Made by a program: the position numbers and the translations under genes | NCBI RefSeq assembly: GCF_011299095.1 | Contig: NZ_CP049889.1 | Location: 1,964,501 to 2,028,500 of the forward strand | Length of the DNA stretch: 64,000 nt | Origin: Jeotgalibaca porci | GTDB lineage: Bacteria > Bacillota > Bacilli > Lactobacillales > Aerococcaceae | Direction: 5' to 3' | Notes under the pieces: generated by a model | Told to the model about the DNA's origin: nothing | Seen by the model: only the letters and a program-made list of their open reading frames with translations | The model's database searches: none | In this document: positions 53,241-61,041 of the stretch, one piece after another | How the letters are laid out: every line of letters starts with the position of its first letter | Position numbering within the stretch: the stretch's first letter is position 1

Positions 53241-54068
53241 TTGTGGAAGAAAATACTGATTACGATTGTGCTCCTGATAGGCTATATTTACTGGGGAACG
53301 AATGCATTGGAAGTGAATTATTTTACGCTTGTAGATGAAGAGATACCTTCTGAATTCTCGGGAATGAAAATAGCCCATGTTTCAGATTTGCATAACAAGG
53401 ATTTCGGTAGCGCCATGATTGATAAAGTTGCTGTGGAAGAACCAGACCTGATTGCGGTGACTGGAGATTTGATTGATAGTAACTTTCCGGATACGGCCAT
53501 TGCTTTGGAAGCCATTGAGGGTTTACGCGCAATTGCACCTGTCTATTATGTGACTGGCAATCATGAAGCAAGCCGCTTTGATTTATTCAGCGAGCTAGCC
53601 GTTCAAATGGAAGCCGCTGGTGTTATGATGATGGATAATCGTACGTTAACCTTAGAAAAGAATGGGCAATCTATCCATCTGATAGGTCTGGAAGATCCTA
53701 ATTTCATTAATTCTGCTCTTTCATTCGAAGAAAAGTATGAACAGATGCATAATAAATTGACCGAGTTAAGTGATCCGGATAGTTTCCAGATTCTACTGTC
53801 GCATCGTCCGGAAGAGATGGCCAGTTACGTGGATGAAAATATTAATTTAGTTCTGAGCGGTCATGCACACGGCGGCCAAATTCGCTTGCCATTTATTGGT
53901 GCATTGGTCGCACCAGGGCAAGGTTTCTTCCCTAAGTATTCGATAGGGTCCTATGTTGAGAATGAAACGACAATGATTGTCAGTCGCGGACTTGGAAATA
54001 GTGGCATCCCGTTTCGATTTATGAATCGTCCAGAAATAATAATGATTACGTTAGAAACAAAAGAGTAA
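53241..54068 (+). CDS. Membrane-anchored metallophosphoesterase
   Basis: The 275-residue protein has one N-terminal membrane helix (residues 4-21) and an exterior calcineurin-like phosphoesterase domain. Metal-binding motifs are HVSDLHN (DxH), GDLID (GDxxD), TGNHE (GNHE) and SGHAHGGQIRLP (GHxH). The architecture is YkuE/YaeI-like (lipid-related phosphatase). A TTG start at 53241 lies directly after the recQ stop and ten bases after GGAG, so the two genes are coupled. Confidence 0.85.
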   Translation: MWKKILITIVLLIGYIYWGTNALEVNYFTLVDEEIPSEFSGMKIAHVSDLHNKDFGSAMIDKVAVEEPDLIAVTGDLIDSNFPDTAIALEAIEGLRAIAPVYYVTGNHEASRFDLFSELAVQMEAAGVMMMDNRTLTLEKNGQSIHLIGLEDPNFINSALSFEEKYEQMHNKLTELSDPDSFQILLSHRPEEMASYVDENINLVLSGHAHGGQIRLPFIGALVAPGQGFFPKYSIGSYVENETTMIVSRGLGNSGIPFRFMNRPEIIMITLETKE

Positions 54069-54099
54069 AGATTGCGATTAAAGCGGTCTTTATTTTTTT
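54067..54099 (+). terminator. Terminator after the recQ-metallophosphoesterase unit
   Basis: AAAGATTGC (54067-54075) pairs with GCGGTCTTT (54083-54091, two G-U pairs), then ATTTTTTT. Confidence 0.75.
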
Positions 54100-54212
54100 G
54101 TTTAAAAGAGTGAAAGGCACTATAATCACGCAAAAAATGTATGCGCTTTATTTTGCTGTATAATAATATCTGAAAGCGTTATATAATGGTAAAAAGGCAG
54201 GTGGGTAGTCAG

Positions 54213-55160
54213 ATGCAATTGCAAAAATCAAAGAGGAATAAAACGATTGATTTAACTGTTGAAGAAGGGAAACATTATCTTTCTCGTTGTATGAGTGTCA
54301 CTGAGCCACAGACACTTCAAGCTATTTTGAATCGCACCATTATTGGAGATACCTTTGAAGTTTTACCTTTACTCCCCCTAGGAAAAGCGGACTTAATTAT
54401 TGTAGATCCTCCCTACAATCTAACCAAATCCTATCATGGCAAGCAATTTTCAAAACAAAAAACAACGGACTATGAGGAATATACTGAACGTTGGCTGTCT
54501 TTATTAGTGCTCTTATTGAAACCGAACGGTAGTCTGTATGTTTGTTGTGACTGGCAATCGAGCTTGATAATTGGACCGTTGTTATCAAAGCATCTCAAAG
54601 TAAAAAATCGGATAACATGGCAACGTGAAAAAGGCCGTGGATCGCGCTCCAATTGGAAGAATAGTATGGAAGATATTTGGTTTTGTACCAAGAGTGATAC
54701 TTATACATTTAACGTTGATGATGTGAAGATGCGTAAAAAAGTGTGGGCGCCTTACACGAAAGGTGGTAAACCGAAAGATTGGGAACAAACGAAGACTGGT
54801 AATTTTCGGGACACATATCCATCAAATTTCTGGAATGATATTACAATTCCTTTTTGGTCTATGGCCGAAAATACCGCTCATCCTACTCAAAAGCCCGAAA
54901 AATTAATCGCAAAACTTGTCCTGGCCAGCTCCAATAAAGGGGACATTATTTTAGATCCATTCCTTGGTTCTGGGACGACCAGTGTCGTTGCCCAAAAATT
55001 AGGAAGGAACTATATTGGTATTGAACAAAATGAACGTTACGCCACTTGGACGGAAAAACGTTTGGAATCAGCTCTAACCGATTCATCCATTCAAGGTTAC
55101 CGGCAACAAATATTTTGGGATCGGAACGTTCAAGAAACACAAAAAGGTAAATTAACATAG
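54213..55160 (+). CDS. Orphan DNA methyltransferase (beta-class, N6-A or N4-C)
   Basis: The 315-residue S-adenosylmethionine enzyme carries DPPYNL (residues 65-70, motif IV), then TQKPEKL (motif X-like) and DPFLGSGTTSVVA (248-260, motif I with F-x-G-x-G) at the C-terminus. Motif IV before motif I defines the beta class. No restriction endonuclease gene is adjacent, so it is an orphan methyltransferase, possibly of housekeeping or phage type. Start chosen at ATG 54213, eight bases after GGTGG; an ATG nine codons upstream is weaker. Confidence 0.85.
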   Translation: MQLQKSKRNKTIDLTVEEGKHYLSRCMSVTEPQTLQAILNRTIIGDTFEVLPLLPLGKADLIIVDPPYNLTKSYHGKQFSKQKTTDYEEYTERWLSLLVLLLKPNGSLYVCCDWQSSLIIGPLLSKHLKVKNRITWQREKGRGSRSNWKNSMEDIWFCTKSDTYTFNVDDVKMRKKVWAPYTKGGKPKDWEQTKTGNFRDTYPSNFWNDITIPFWSMAENTAHPTQKPEKLIAKLVLASSNKGDIILDPFLGSGTTSVVAQKLGRNYIGIEQNERYATWTEKRLESALTDSSIQGYRQQIFWDRNVQETQKGKLT

Positions 55161-55161
55161 A

Positions 55162-55311
55162 ATGGAAGAAGACTATCTGCGTAGTATTTCAGGAGCGCAG
55201 TGGGCTGGAACAAAGTGTCCGATTCATTTCTTTTTACACCGCTATCAAAATGTGATTGACAAACAGGTTATCTGTCGGTATGATAGGAAACATGTTTTAA
55301 TCGAATTTTAA
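55162..55311 (+). CDS. Small open frame after the methyltransferase (doubtful)
   Basis: A 49-codon frame starts MEEDYLRSISGAQWAGTKC just after the methyltransferase stop. No ribosome site other than GGTAAAT is visible, and the promoter for the next gene lies inside it. It may be the remnant of a protein that accompanied the methyltransferase. Confidence 0.2.
   Translation: MEEDYLRSISGAQWAGTKCPIHFFLHRYQNVIDKQVICRYDRKHVLIEF
55256..55284 (+). promoter_or_regulatory. Promoter of the symporter gene
   Basis: TTGACA (55256-55261) and TATGAT (55279-55284) are 17 bases apart, a near-consensus sigma-A promoter. Confidence 0.8.
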
Positions 55312-55331
55312 TTTTGAACGGAGGATGTTTG

Positions 55332-56588
55332 ATGGAAAAGAAGAAACTCGGCTTAGTCCCTAAATTGATTATGGGTATTATTATAGGTATTGTATTAGGG
55401 TCCTTTGCATCCGAGTCCATCATCAGTATTTTTGTTACCTTTAGCTCTTTTGTATCAGCATTTATTTCCTTTATTATCCCTTTGATGATTATTGCTTTTG
55501 TGACAGCTGGTATTGGAGAACTGAGGTCAGGTGCCGGAAAGTTATTGGGATTAACGTTAGGTTTAGCGTATGGTTTTACTTTGATCTCAGGAACTTTCTC
55601 TTACGTTGTTTCTCGCTTGGTTTTTCCGACTTTTATTGACCAAGCAACGACGTCAGCTATTATGGATGGTAACGTGCAGTCGGTGGCGCCACTTTTCACA
55701 ATTCCACTACTCCCTTTATTGGATGTGACGTCTGCCTTAGTTTTTGCCTTTATTATGGGTCTGGGAATTTCAGCCTTACGTGGGAATGAGAAGACAGCAG
55801 AAATTGGTGCGATGATGGGCGATTTTTTTAACGGCTTCCAGTTTATTATTCAGATGGTTCTGGAAAAAGCAGTTATTCCTTTATTGCCTTACTACATCGC
55901 CTCAACGTTCTCGCTGATGAGTTTTACGGGTGAAGTATGGCGCGTATTAGCTATTTTCTGGCGTGTGTATTTAATCATTTTTGCGATGCATTTCCTCATT
56001 TTGGTTTTCCAATTTGGTGTAGCTGGTGCTATCGCAAAAAAAAATCCGCTTCCCTATTTGAAGAATCAATTCCCAGCTTGGCTCACTGCAGCGGGGACAC
56101 AGTCATCTGCAACTACCATCCCGGTTAACGTGGAAGTGGCGAAGAAAAACGGTGTATCGAAAAGTATTCGTGAGTTCGTTGTTCCCTTGTGTGCAACGAT
56201 TCATCTCTCAGGAAGTATGATTTCTTTAACTGCATTTTCAACTGCCATCTTAATGATGAACAATATGGAAGTCAGTTTTGGCTTACTTGCACCATTTATC
56301 ATGATTCTTGGAATCAGTATGGTCGCTGCCCCTGGAGCACCAGGTGGAGCAGTAATGAGTGCTCTTCCATTCTTGCCCCTTATTGGTATCGTTTCTGACG
56401 GTCCATTGGCGAGTCTCATGATTGCTCTTTACCTGACACAAGATAGTTTTGGAACGGCATGTAACGTTTCTGGTGATAACGCAGTGGCTCTGATTGTTGA
56501 TAAAGTAAAAGGGCGCTTCGGTATCGCTGAAGAACTTGAAGATAGTAACGAAATTTTTGATGAAATTGTACCTGCAAACGAAATTTAG
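55332..56588 (+). CDS. Dicarboxylate/amino acid:cation symporter (DAACS family)
   Basis: The 418-residue membrane protein has about eight helices plus two re-entrant hairpins. Hallmarks are SFVSAFISFIIPLMIIAFV, AAGTQSSATTIPVNVE (serine-rich hairpin), IHLSGSMISLTAFSTAILM and the late DSFGTACNVSGDNAVALIV. It imports C4-dicarboxylates or acidic amino acids with Na+ or H+. Start at ATG 55332 after GGAGG. Confidence 0.9.
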   Translation: MEKKKLGLVPKLIMGIIIGIVLGSFASESIISIFVTFSSFVSAFISFIIPLMIIAFVTAGIGELRSGAGKLLGLTLGLAYGFTLISGTFSYVVSRLVFPTFIDQATTSAIMDGNVQSVAPLFTIPLLPLLDVTSALVFAFIMGLGISALRGNEKTAEIGAMMGDFFNGFQFIIQMVLEKAVIPLLPYYIASTFSLMSFTGEVWRVLAIFWRVYLIIFAMHFLILVFQFGVAGAIAKKNPLPYLKNQFPAWLTAAGTQSSATTIPVNVEVAKKNGVSKSIREFVVPLCATIHLSGSMISLTAFSTAILMMNNMEVSFGLLAPFIMILGISMVAAPGAPGGAVMSALPFLPLIGIVSDGPLASLMIALYLTQDSFGTACNVSGDNAVALIVDKVKGRFGIAEELEDSNEIFDEIVPANEI

Positions 56589-56597
56589 TAACTAAAA

Positions 56598-56648
56598 AAC
56601 AACCTCAGGGATCACTATAAAGTGGAATCTCAAGGTTGTTTTTTTTTA
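56598..56648 (+). terminator. Terminator of the symporter gene
   Basis: AACAACCT (56598-56605) with AGGTTGTT (56633-56640) and further internal pairing (GGGAT...AATCTC), followed by a long T-run. Confidence 0.85.
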
Positions 56649-56672
56649 TCTTATGTTAAAAATGCCTGCTTG

Positions 56673-57926
56673 TTAATTATCAATACTTCCCAAAAAATCT
56701 AATTTATCACCCATATCCGGTCGGTTATCACCATGCTTGACAAAGGACATGGTAATAAGTGCAAGGCCGACCATTGAAGCGGCATATGGGAATAGTGTCC
56801 AGTAGCCCACAAATTCCAGAAAGGCACCCGAAACAATGGGTGTAATGATTTGAGCAGCCATTGAAAAAGTATAATAAAACCCTGTAAATTTACCGGTATC
56901 GCCGTGTTGACTCATTTCAACGACCATCGGATACGAATTTACGTTAATACAAGCCCAAGAAAAACCAACAATTGCAAACAATACGTAGACGAGCGGTGAA
57001 AAGGAAGTAAAGAACGTTCCTAACGCAAAGCAAGATGCAAGAAGCAGGACGCCGGTTACAATGATTTTCTTTCTTCCTAACTTAGAAGAGAGAATACCAA
57101 CTGGGATAAAGCTAATAACCGCTGCGATAGTCGCAATTAATAAACTGGTAGAAGCAGCGCTGATGTTCATTTGCCAGACTACTTCAGCGTATTTAGTGAA
57201 AGCTGTTGTTATCGCATTATAGCCCATGAACCATAAAAATGTAGAGATAAGTAAGAAAATCAAGCTCCGTTTCATCGCAATCGACATCGTTTGATTTGAC
57301 GTTTGCGTTTCTACTTTTTCTTCATCAATCCGCAATTTATTTTCCGGAACAGTGAAAATCACAACCAGAACACTTACTAGTATCAACAGTGCAACCGCGA
57401 TAAACAGTGGATAGTAGGACTGATGCCCGGCTTTGGTAATTAATAGAGGAGTCAGAACCAAGGTGAAGACAGCACCTAATGCTCCCATTAAATTGATAAT
57501 GGCGTTCGCTTTGGAACGAAGTGGGGCAGGTGTAACATCGGGCATTAAAGCAACTGCCGGAGAACGATAAATGGATATGGATAAGAGCGTAAATCCAAGA
57601 GAAACGAAAAATAACCACAGTGATCGTTTTTCAACAGTTGCAGGTACGACTAGCATGAAAAGAATGGTAAGAATAGAACCGACAACGATAAACGGGACTC
57701 GTCTCCCATATTTACTGGTTGATCTATCACTGATAGCCCCGAAAATAGGAAGCATGAATAGCGCCAAAACATTATCCATTGCCATAATAGAACCGGCGAG
57801 TGTATCACCAATTTCGAACGTATTCTTAAGTATTAACGGTACAACATTGTCATACATTTGCCAAAAAGCACTGATTGATAAAAAAGCAAATCCAACTCGA
57901 ATCGTTCGGCTGTAATTGAGTTTCAC
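56673..57926 (-). CDS. MFS transporter, glycoside/sugar type
   Basis: The 417-residue protein has 12 membrane helices. The loop 2-3 motif reads GAISDRSTSKYGRRVPFI (MFS motif A-like), and the N-terminus WQMYDNVVPLILKNTF is common in SLC45-type bacterial transporters often associated with disaccharides. No glycosidase is adjacent, so the substrate is unknown. Divergent from the next gene, with 144 bases between starts. Confidence 0.85.
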   Translation of the reverse strand: MKLNYSRTIRVGFAFLSISAFWQMYDNVVPLILKNTFEIGDTLAGSIMAMDNVLALFMLPIFGAISDRSTSKYGRRVPFIVVGSILTILFMLVVPATVEKRSLWLFFVSLGFTLLSISIYRSPAVALMPDVTPAPLRSKANAIINLMGALGAVFTLVLTPLLITKAGHQSYYPLFIAVALLILVSVLVVIFTVPENKLRIDEEKVETQTSNQTMSIAMKRSLIFLLISTFLWFMGYNAITTAFTKYAEVVWQMNISAASTSLLIATIAAVISFIPVGILSSKLGRKKIIVTGVLLLASCFALGTFFTSFSPLVYVLFAIVGFSWACINVNSYPMVVEMSQHGDTGKFTGFYYTFSMAAQIITPIVSGAFLEFVGYWTLFPYAASMVGLALITMSFVKHGDNRPDMGDKLDFLGSIDN

Positions 57927-58070
57927 AAAACATCCCGCCCATCTGTTAGTAGTATTTTCATTGTATCAGTTTTGATTAAAATAACGAATCTAATATTCAT
58001 CCTTTAGACTTATCAAATTGGAATTCGAGCATGGTATACTAGGAGTAGAAACAAAAAAGGAGGTTTTATA

Positions 58071-59651
58071 ATGATTAAAGGATGGAAAAATCTGGCATTG
58101 TCTTACGGACTGCCATTGATTGTCCTATGCGTTTACTGGTATTTTTCATTAACACCATTAACATTCCAATCACTTGAATTTTGGTTTAATTTCTTACTTT
58201 ACTTTGTAGTCAGTGCAGGTATTTCTTACTTGTTGGATGCACGTAAAAACACGCGTGTACTAGCAATTAATGGAACGGTAATAGGAGTGAGTATTCTTGC
58301 ATTGTTAGTTGGTATGGTGATAGGGTTACCAATCTTCAGATCGGGAAGTTATGCTAAATTGATTGAACATCAAGAAGGTGATTTCTCAGAGGATATGATT
58401 GTGACGAATCCAAGCGATATTCCAACGATTGACCGTGATATGGCGGAAAGATTGGGAAGTCGTAAGATTGGTGAAGTGTTGGATCTGGTCTCGCAGTTCA
58501 ATGTGGCAGATGAGTTTACACAAATTGCATATCAAGGTCAGTCGGTGCGTGTCTCACCTCTGGAATACGTCAACGTTTGGCGTTGGTTTAGCAATCGGAG
58601 TGAGGGGATTCCACATTACGTCGTTGTTGACATGGTTACTGGTGAAGCCGATTTAGTGGACTTAGAAGAGAACATTCGTTATTCACATTCAGGATTCCTA
58701 AATGATGACATTACGCGTCATATTTTCCTTAAGCATCCGACGACATTATTTGAAAATCCGGTGTTGGAACTCGACGATGAGGGAACTCCTTACTATGTTG
58801 CACCAATTGCGAAGCGTCAATTTAGCTTTTTAGGACCTAAAGATATTGTTGGGGCCTTTGTAGTCAATGCGACAAACGGAGAAATTGTCCGTTACGATTT
58901 GGAAGATATCCCTGATTGGGTTGATCGCGTTTTCCCGGCAGATATGGTCATGAATCAGATTAACTATAACGGCCAGTATCGTAATGGCTTTTGGAATAGT
59001 CTGGTAACAAAACGCGGTGTTATTCAAAACGCCGAAGGATACAACTATATTGTCATGGACGATGATTTATATCTGTATACCGGTTTGACTTCAGTTGTAT
59101 CTGATGAGTCAAATATTGGTTTTGTGCTGGTGAATTCACGTACGAAAGAATCTCACCGCTACAACATCAGTACTGCAACCGAATGGAGTGCGATGGATAG
59201 TGCAGAAGGATCCGTTCAAGAAAAAGACTATACGAGTACCTTCCCGTTGTTATTTAATATGAATGGGAAGCCTGTCTATCAATTGTCCTTAAAGGATTCT
59301 GCTGGCTTAATTAAGTTGTATGCTTTTGTCGATGCATTGAATTATCAAAAAGTTGGAATTGGCAATACATTGAACCAAGCATGGCAGTCTTACAATGGTG
59401 GGGAAGTAACCATCACGGATGAAAATCCGATTCTTGAAGGGGATATAACAACCGTTAATGGCGCGGTTGATTTATTACAATCTGTAGTAATTGGTGGCGA
59501 GACTATATACTACATGACGATTGTAGGAGACACGGAAAGTATTTACACGATTCCAGTCAGTCTAAATCAAGCCTTACCCTTCTTGAAAACGGGAGACGAA
59601 GTGATTTTGGAAATACAGCAAGAAGAAGTCATTAACATCACGATAAAATAA
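58071..59651 (+). CDS. Membrane-anchored protein of unknown function
   Basis: The 526-residue protein has three N-terminal membrane helices (about 10-27, 37-56 and 64-86) and a large extracellular part of about 430 residues. The latter shows repeated beta-rich blocks (for example DEGTPYYVAPIAKRQF, GPKDIVGAFVVNATNGEIVRYDLED) and TKESHRYNIS, resembling CvpA-less PepSY-like or cell-surface sensor folds, but I cannot place the family. It is a single gene between two terminators, with an AGGAGG site before the ATG. Confidence 0.6.
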   Translation: MIKGWKNLALSYGLPLIVLCVYWYFSLTPLTFQSLEFWFNFLLYFVVSAGISYLLDARKNTRVLAINGTVIGVSILALLVGMVIGLPIFRSGSYAKLIEHQEGDFSEDMIVTNPSDIPTIDRDMAERLGSRKIGEVLDLVSQFNVADEFTQIAYQGQSVRVSPLEYVNVWRWFSNRSEGIPHYVVVDMVTGEADLVDLEENIRYSHSGFLNDDITRHIFLKHPTTLFENPVLELDDEGTPYYVAPIAKRQFSFLGPKDIVGAFVVNATNGEIVRYDLEDIPDWVDRVFPADMVMNQINYNGQYRNGFWNSLVTKRGVIQNAEGYNYIVMDDDLYLYTGLTSVVSDESNIGFVLVNSRTKESHRYNISTATEWSAMDSAEGSVQEKDYTSTFPLLFNMNGKPVYQLSLKDSAGLIKLYAFVDALNYQKVGIGNTLNQAWQSYNGGEVTITDENPILEGDITTVNGAVDLLQSVVIGGETIYYMTIVGDTESIYTIPVSLNQALPFLKTGDEVILEIQQEEVINITIK

Positions 59652-59661
59652 TAATATATAT

Positions 59662-59702
59662 AAACGGTACTAGTCCTATACAGGTCCTGGTACCGTTTTT
59701 TC
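59662..59702 (+). terminator. Terminator of the membrane-anchored protein gene
   Basis: AAACGGTAC (59662-59670) with GTACCGTTT (59690 on), followed by a T-run. Confidence 0.85.
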
Positions 59703-59794
59703 GCATATATGAACGAGCTACTAATTAATATTTCGAATTTGAAATAAAAAGGAATTTCTGCTACAATAATCCTAACAATAAAAGAGGTGGTATC

Positions 59795-60409
59795 ATGATT
59801 GATGCAATAGAGAGCGTTTTAAGTAAACATTTGTCCGAGCCGCTAGGTAGTAAGCGCAAGTTTTCTGTTATGTTGCCATTGATTAAACAGGGCGATGAGT
59901 GGCATATTCTGTACGAAGTGAGAAGTAAACGGATTTCTCAACCGGGTGAAACGTCCTTCCCGGGTGGTGCGGTAGAAGCGGGCGAAACATTCAAAGAAGC
60001 GGCAATTCGTGAAACAATGGAGGAATTGAATATTTCACGTGACTGCATCGAAGTGTTGGGTGAGATTAATTATATTGTTAATGAACATGCGATTATTCAC
60101 TGCTTTGTTAGTAAGCTGGATCTTACTGTAGAAGAAATAAATTTTAATCAAGAAGTAGCATCCTTATTCACCATTCCGCTCAATTACTTCCTGACTAATC
60201 GCCCGACCTACTACACATCAAAATTTATTTTGGAGCATCCTGAAGACTTTCCATACCATTTAATCCCAAATGGAAAAGACTACCGTTTCAAGGTTGGCGG
60301 TCACTTAATTCCCTTTTATGAATTAAATGGACATTCGCTTTGGGGGTATACAGCGAGTTTGACGGATCATTTTATAGATATCATAACGGCTAAAGTTGAA
60401 ATAATGTGA
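59795..60409 (+). CDS. Nudix hydrolase, CoA pyrophosphatase-like
   Basis: The 204-residue protein has the Nudix box from G58 to about residue 80 (GAVEAGETFKEAAIRETMEEL). The preceding RSKRISQPGETSFPGG matches the CoA-specific NudL/YeaB motif, so it likely cleaves CoA or acyl-CoA to 4'-phosphopantetheine products. An AGAGGTGG site precedes the ATG. The next gene, a probable acyl-CoA thioesterase, lies 49 bases downstream. Confidence 0.9.
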   Translation: MIDAIESVLSKHLSEPLGSKRKFSVMLPLIKQGDEWHILYEVRSKRISQPGETSFPGGAVEAGETFKEAAIRETMEELNISRDCIEVLGEINYIVNEHAIIHCFVSKLDLTVEEINFNQEVASLFTIPLNYFLTNRPTYYTSKFILEHPEDFPYHLIPNGKDYRFKVGGHLIPFYELNGHSLWGYTASLTDHFIDIITAKVEIM

Positions 60410-60458
60410 TAATATATGATATTGATAAATGATATTTGTAAATTCAGGAGGAAATACC

Positions 60459-60986
60459 ATGGTCAATAAGGAAACGCGTACGTGCAACCAAACGAGAAAT
60501 ATACGATCGGAAATAATCGTAGATCGTCATTTGAATGATAAAGATACTTACTACGGTGGAGACATTATGGCGCATTTTGATAGTGCGGGTGGGGGAGCAA
60601 TCTTCAACTTCATAAGAAAAGCATCGTTTACAGCGACTGTGGATGAAATGACATTCGTTAGTCCTGTTTATAAATCAGAACAAATCTATGTGGAAGCTTT
60701 TGTTTCAGGAGCCGGCACATCTTCAGTCGAAGTCTTCACAAAGTTGATTGCGAGTAATTTAAAAACATTTGAAAAAAGACTGGCAGCTTATGCGTTCTTG
60801 ACATATGTTGTGCAGGACCGTAACAATCCAGAATTCACCATGCCAATATTGGTTCCGGAATCAGAAGAAGAAATTACCATCTGTGAAGGATATGCGAAGC
60901 GTCGTGAGATAAACTTGGAAAAACGTAAACAAGGTAAAAAGATTAAAGATGTCATTCAATTAACTCCTATTTGGGAACAAAGATAA
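60459..60986 (+). CDS. Acyl-CoA thioesterase (hotdog fold)
   Basis: The 175-residue protein has a hotdog thioesterase domain of the YkhA/BACH type, with HLNDKDTYYGGDIMAHFDSAGGGAI (active-site region), and the C-terminal extension after LTYVVQD. It hydrolyses acyl-CoA. Start chosen at ATG 60459, after AGGAGG. Ends in a perfect terminator shared with the convergent pyc gene. Confidence 0.88.
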   Translation: MVNKETRTCNQTRNIRSEIIVDRHLNDKDTYYGGDIMAHFDSAGGGAIFNFIRKASFTATVDEMTFVSPVYKSEQIYVEAFVSGAGTSSVEVFTKLIASNLKTFEKRLAAYAFLTYVVQDRNNPEFTMPILVPESEEEITICEGYAKRREINLEKRKQGKKIKDVIQLTPIWEQR

Positions 60987-61000
60987 GGGATTAAATACAC

Positions 61001-61028
61001 AAAAAGCAGACCGCGCGGTCTGCTTTTT
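61001..61028. terminator. Bidirectional terminator
   Basis: A 28-base perfect palindrome with A-run and T-run ends (core CAGACCGCGCGGTCTG) between the thioesterase gene and pyc. Confidence 0.92.
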
Positions 61029-61041
61029 GTGTGTAATCATG

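Noticed and set aside
54173-54187. cre-like site (TGAAAGCGTTATAT) before the methyltransferase gene
   Set aside because: The right half departs from the consensus and no carbon-metabolism gene follows.
55162-55311. Restriction endonuclease partner of the methyltransferase
   Set aside because: Only 49 codons, no ribosome site, no known motif, and a consensus promoter for the next gene overlaps it. Kept only as a doubtful frame.
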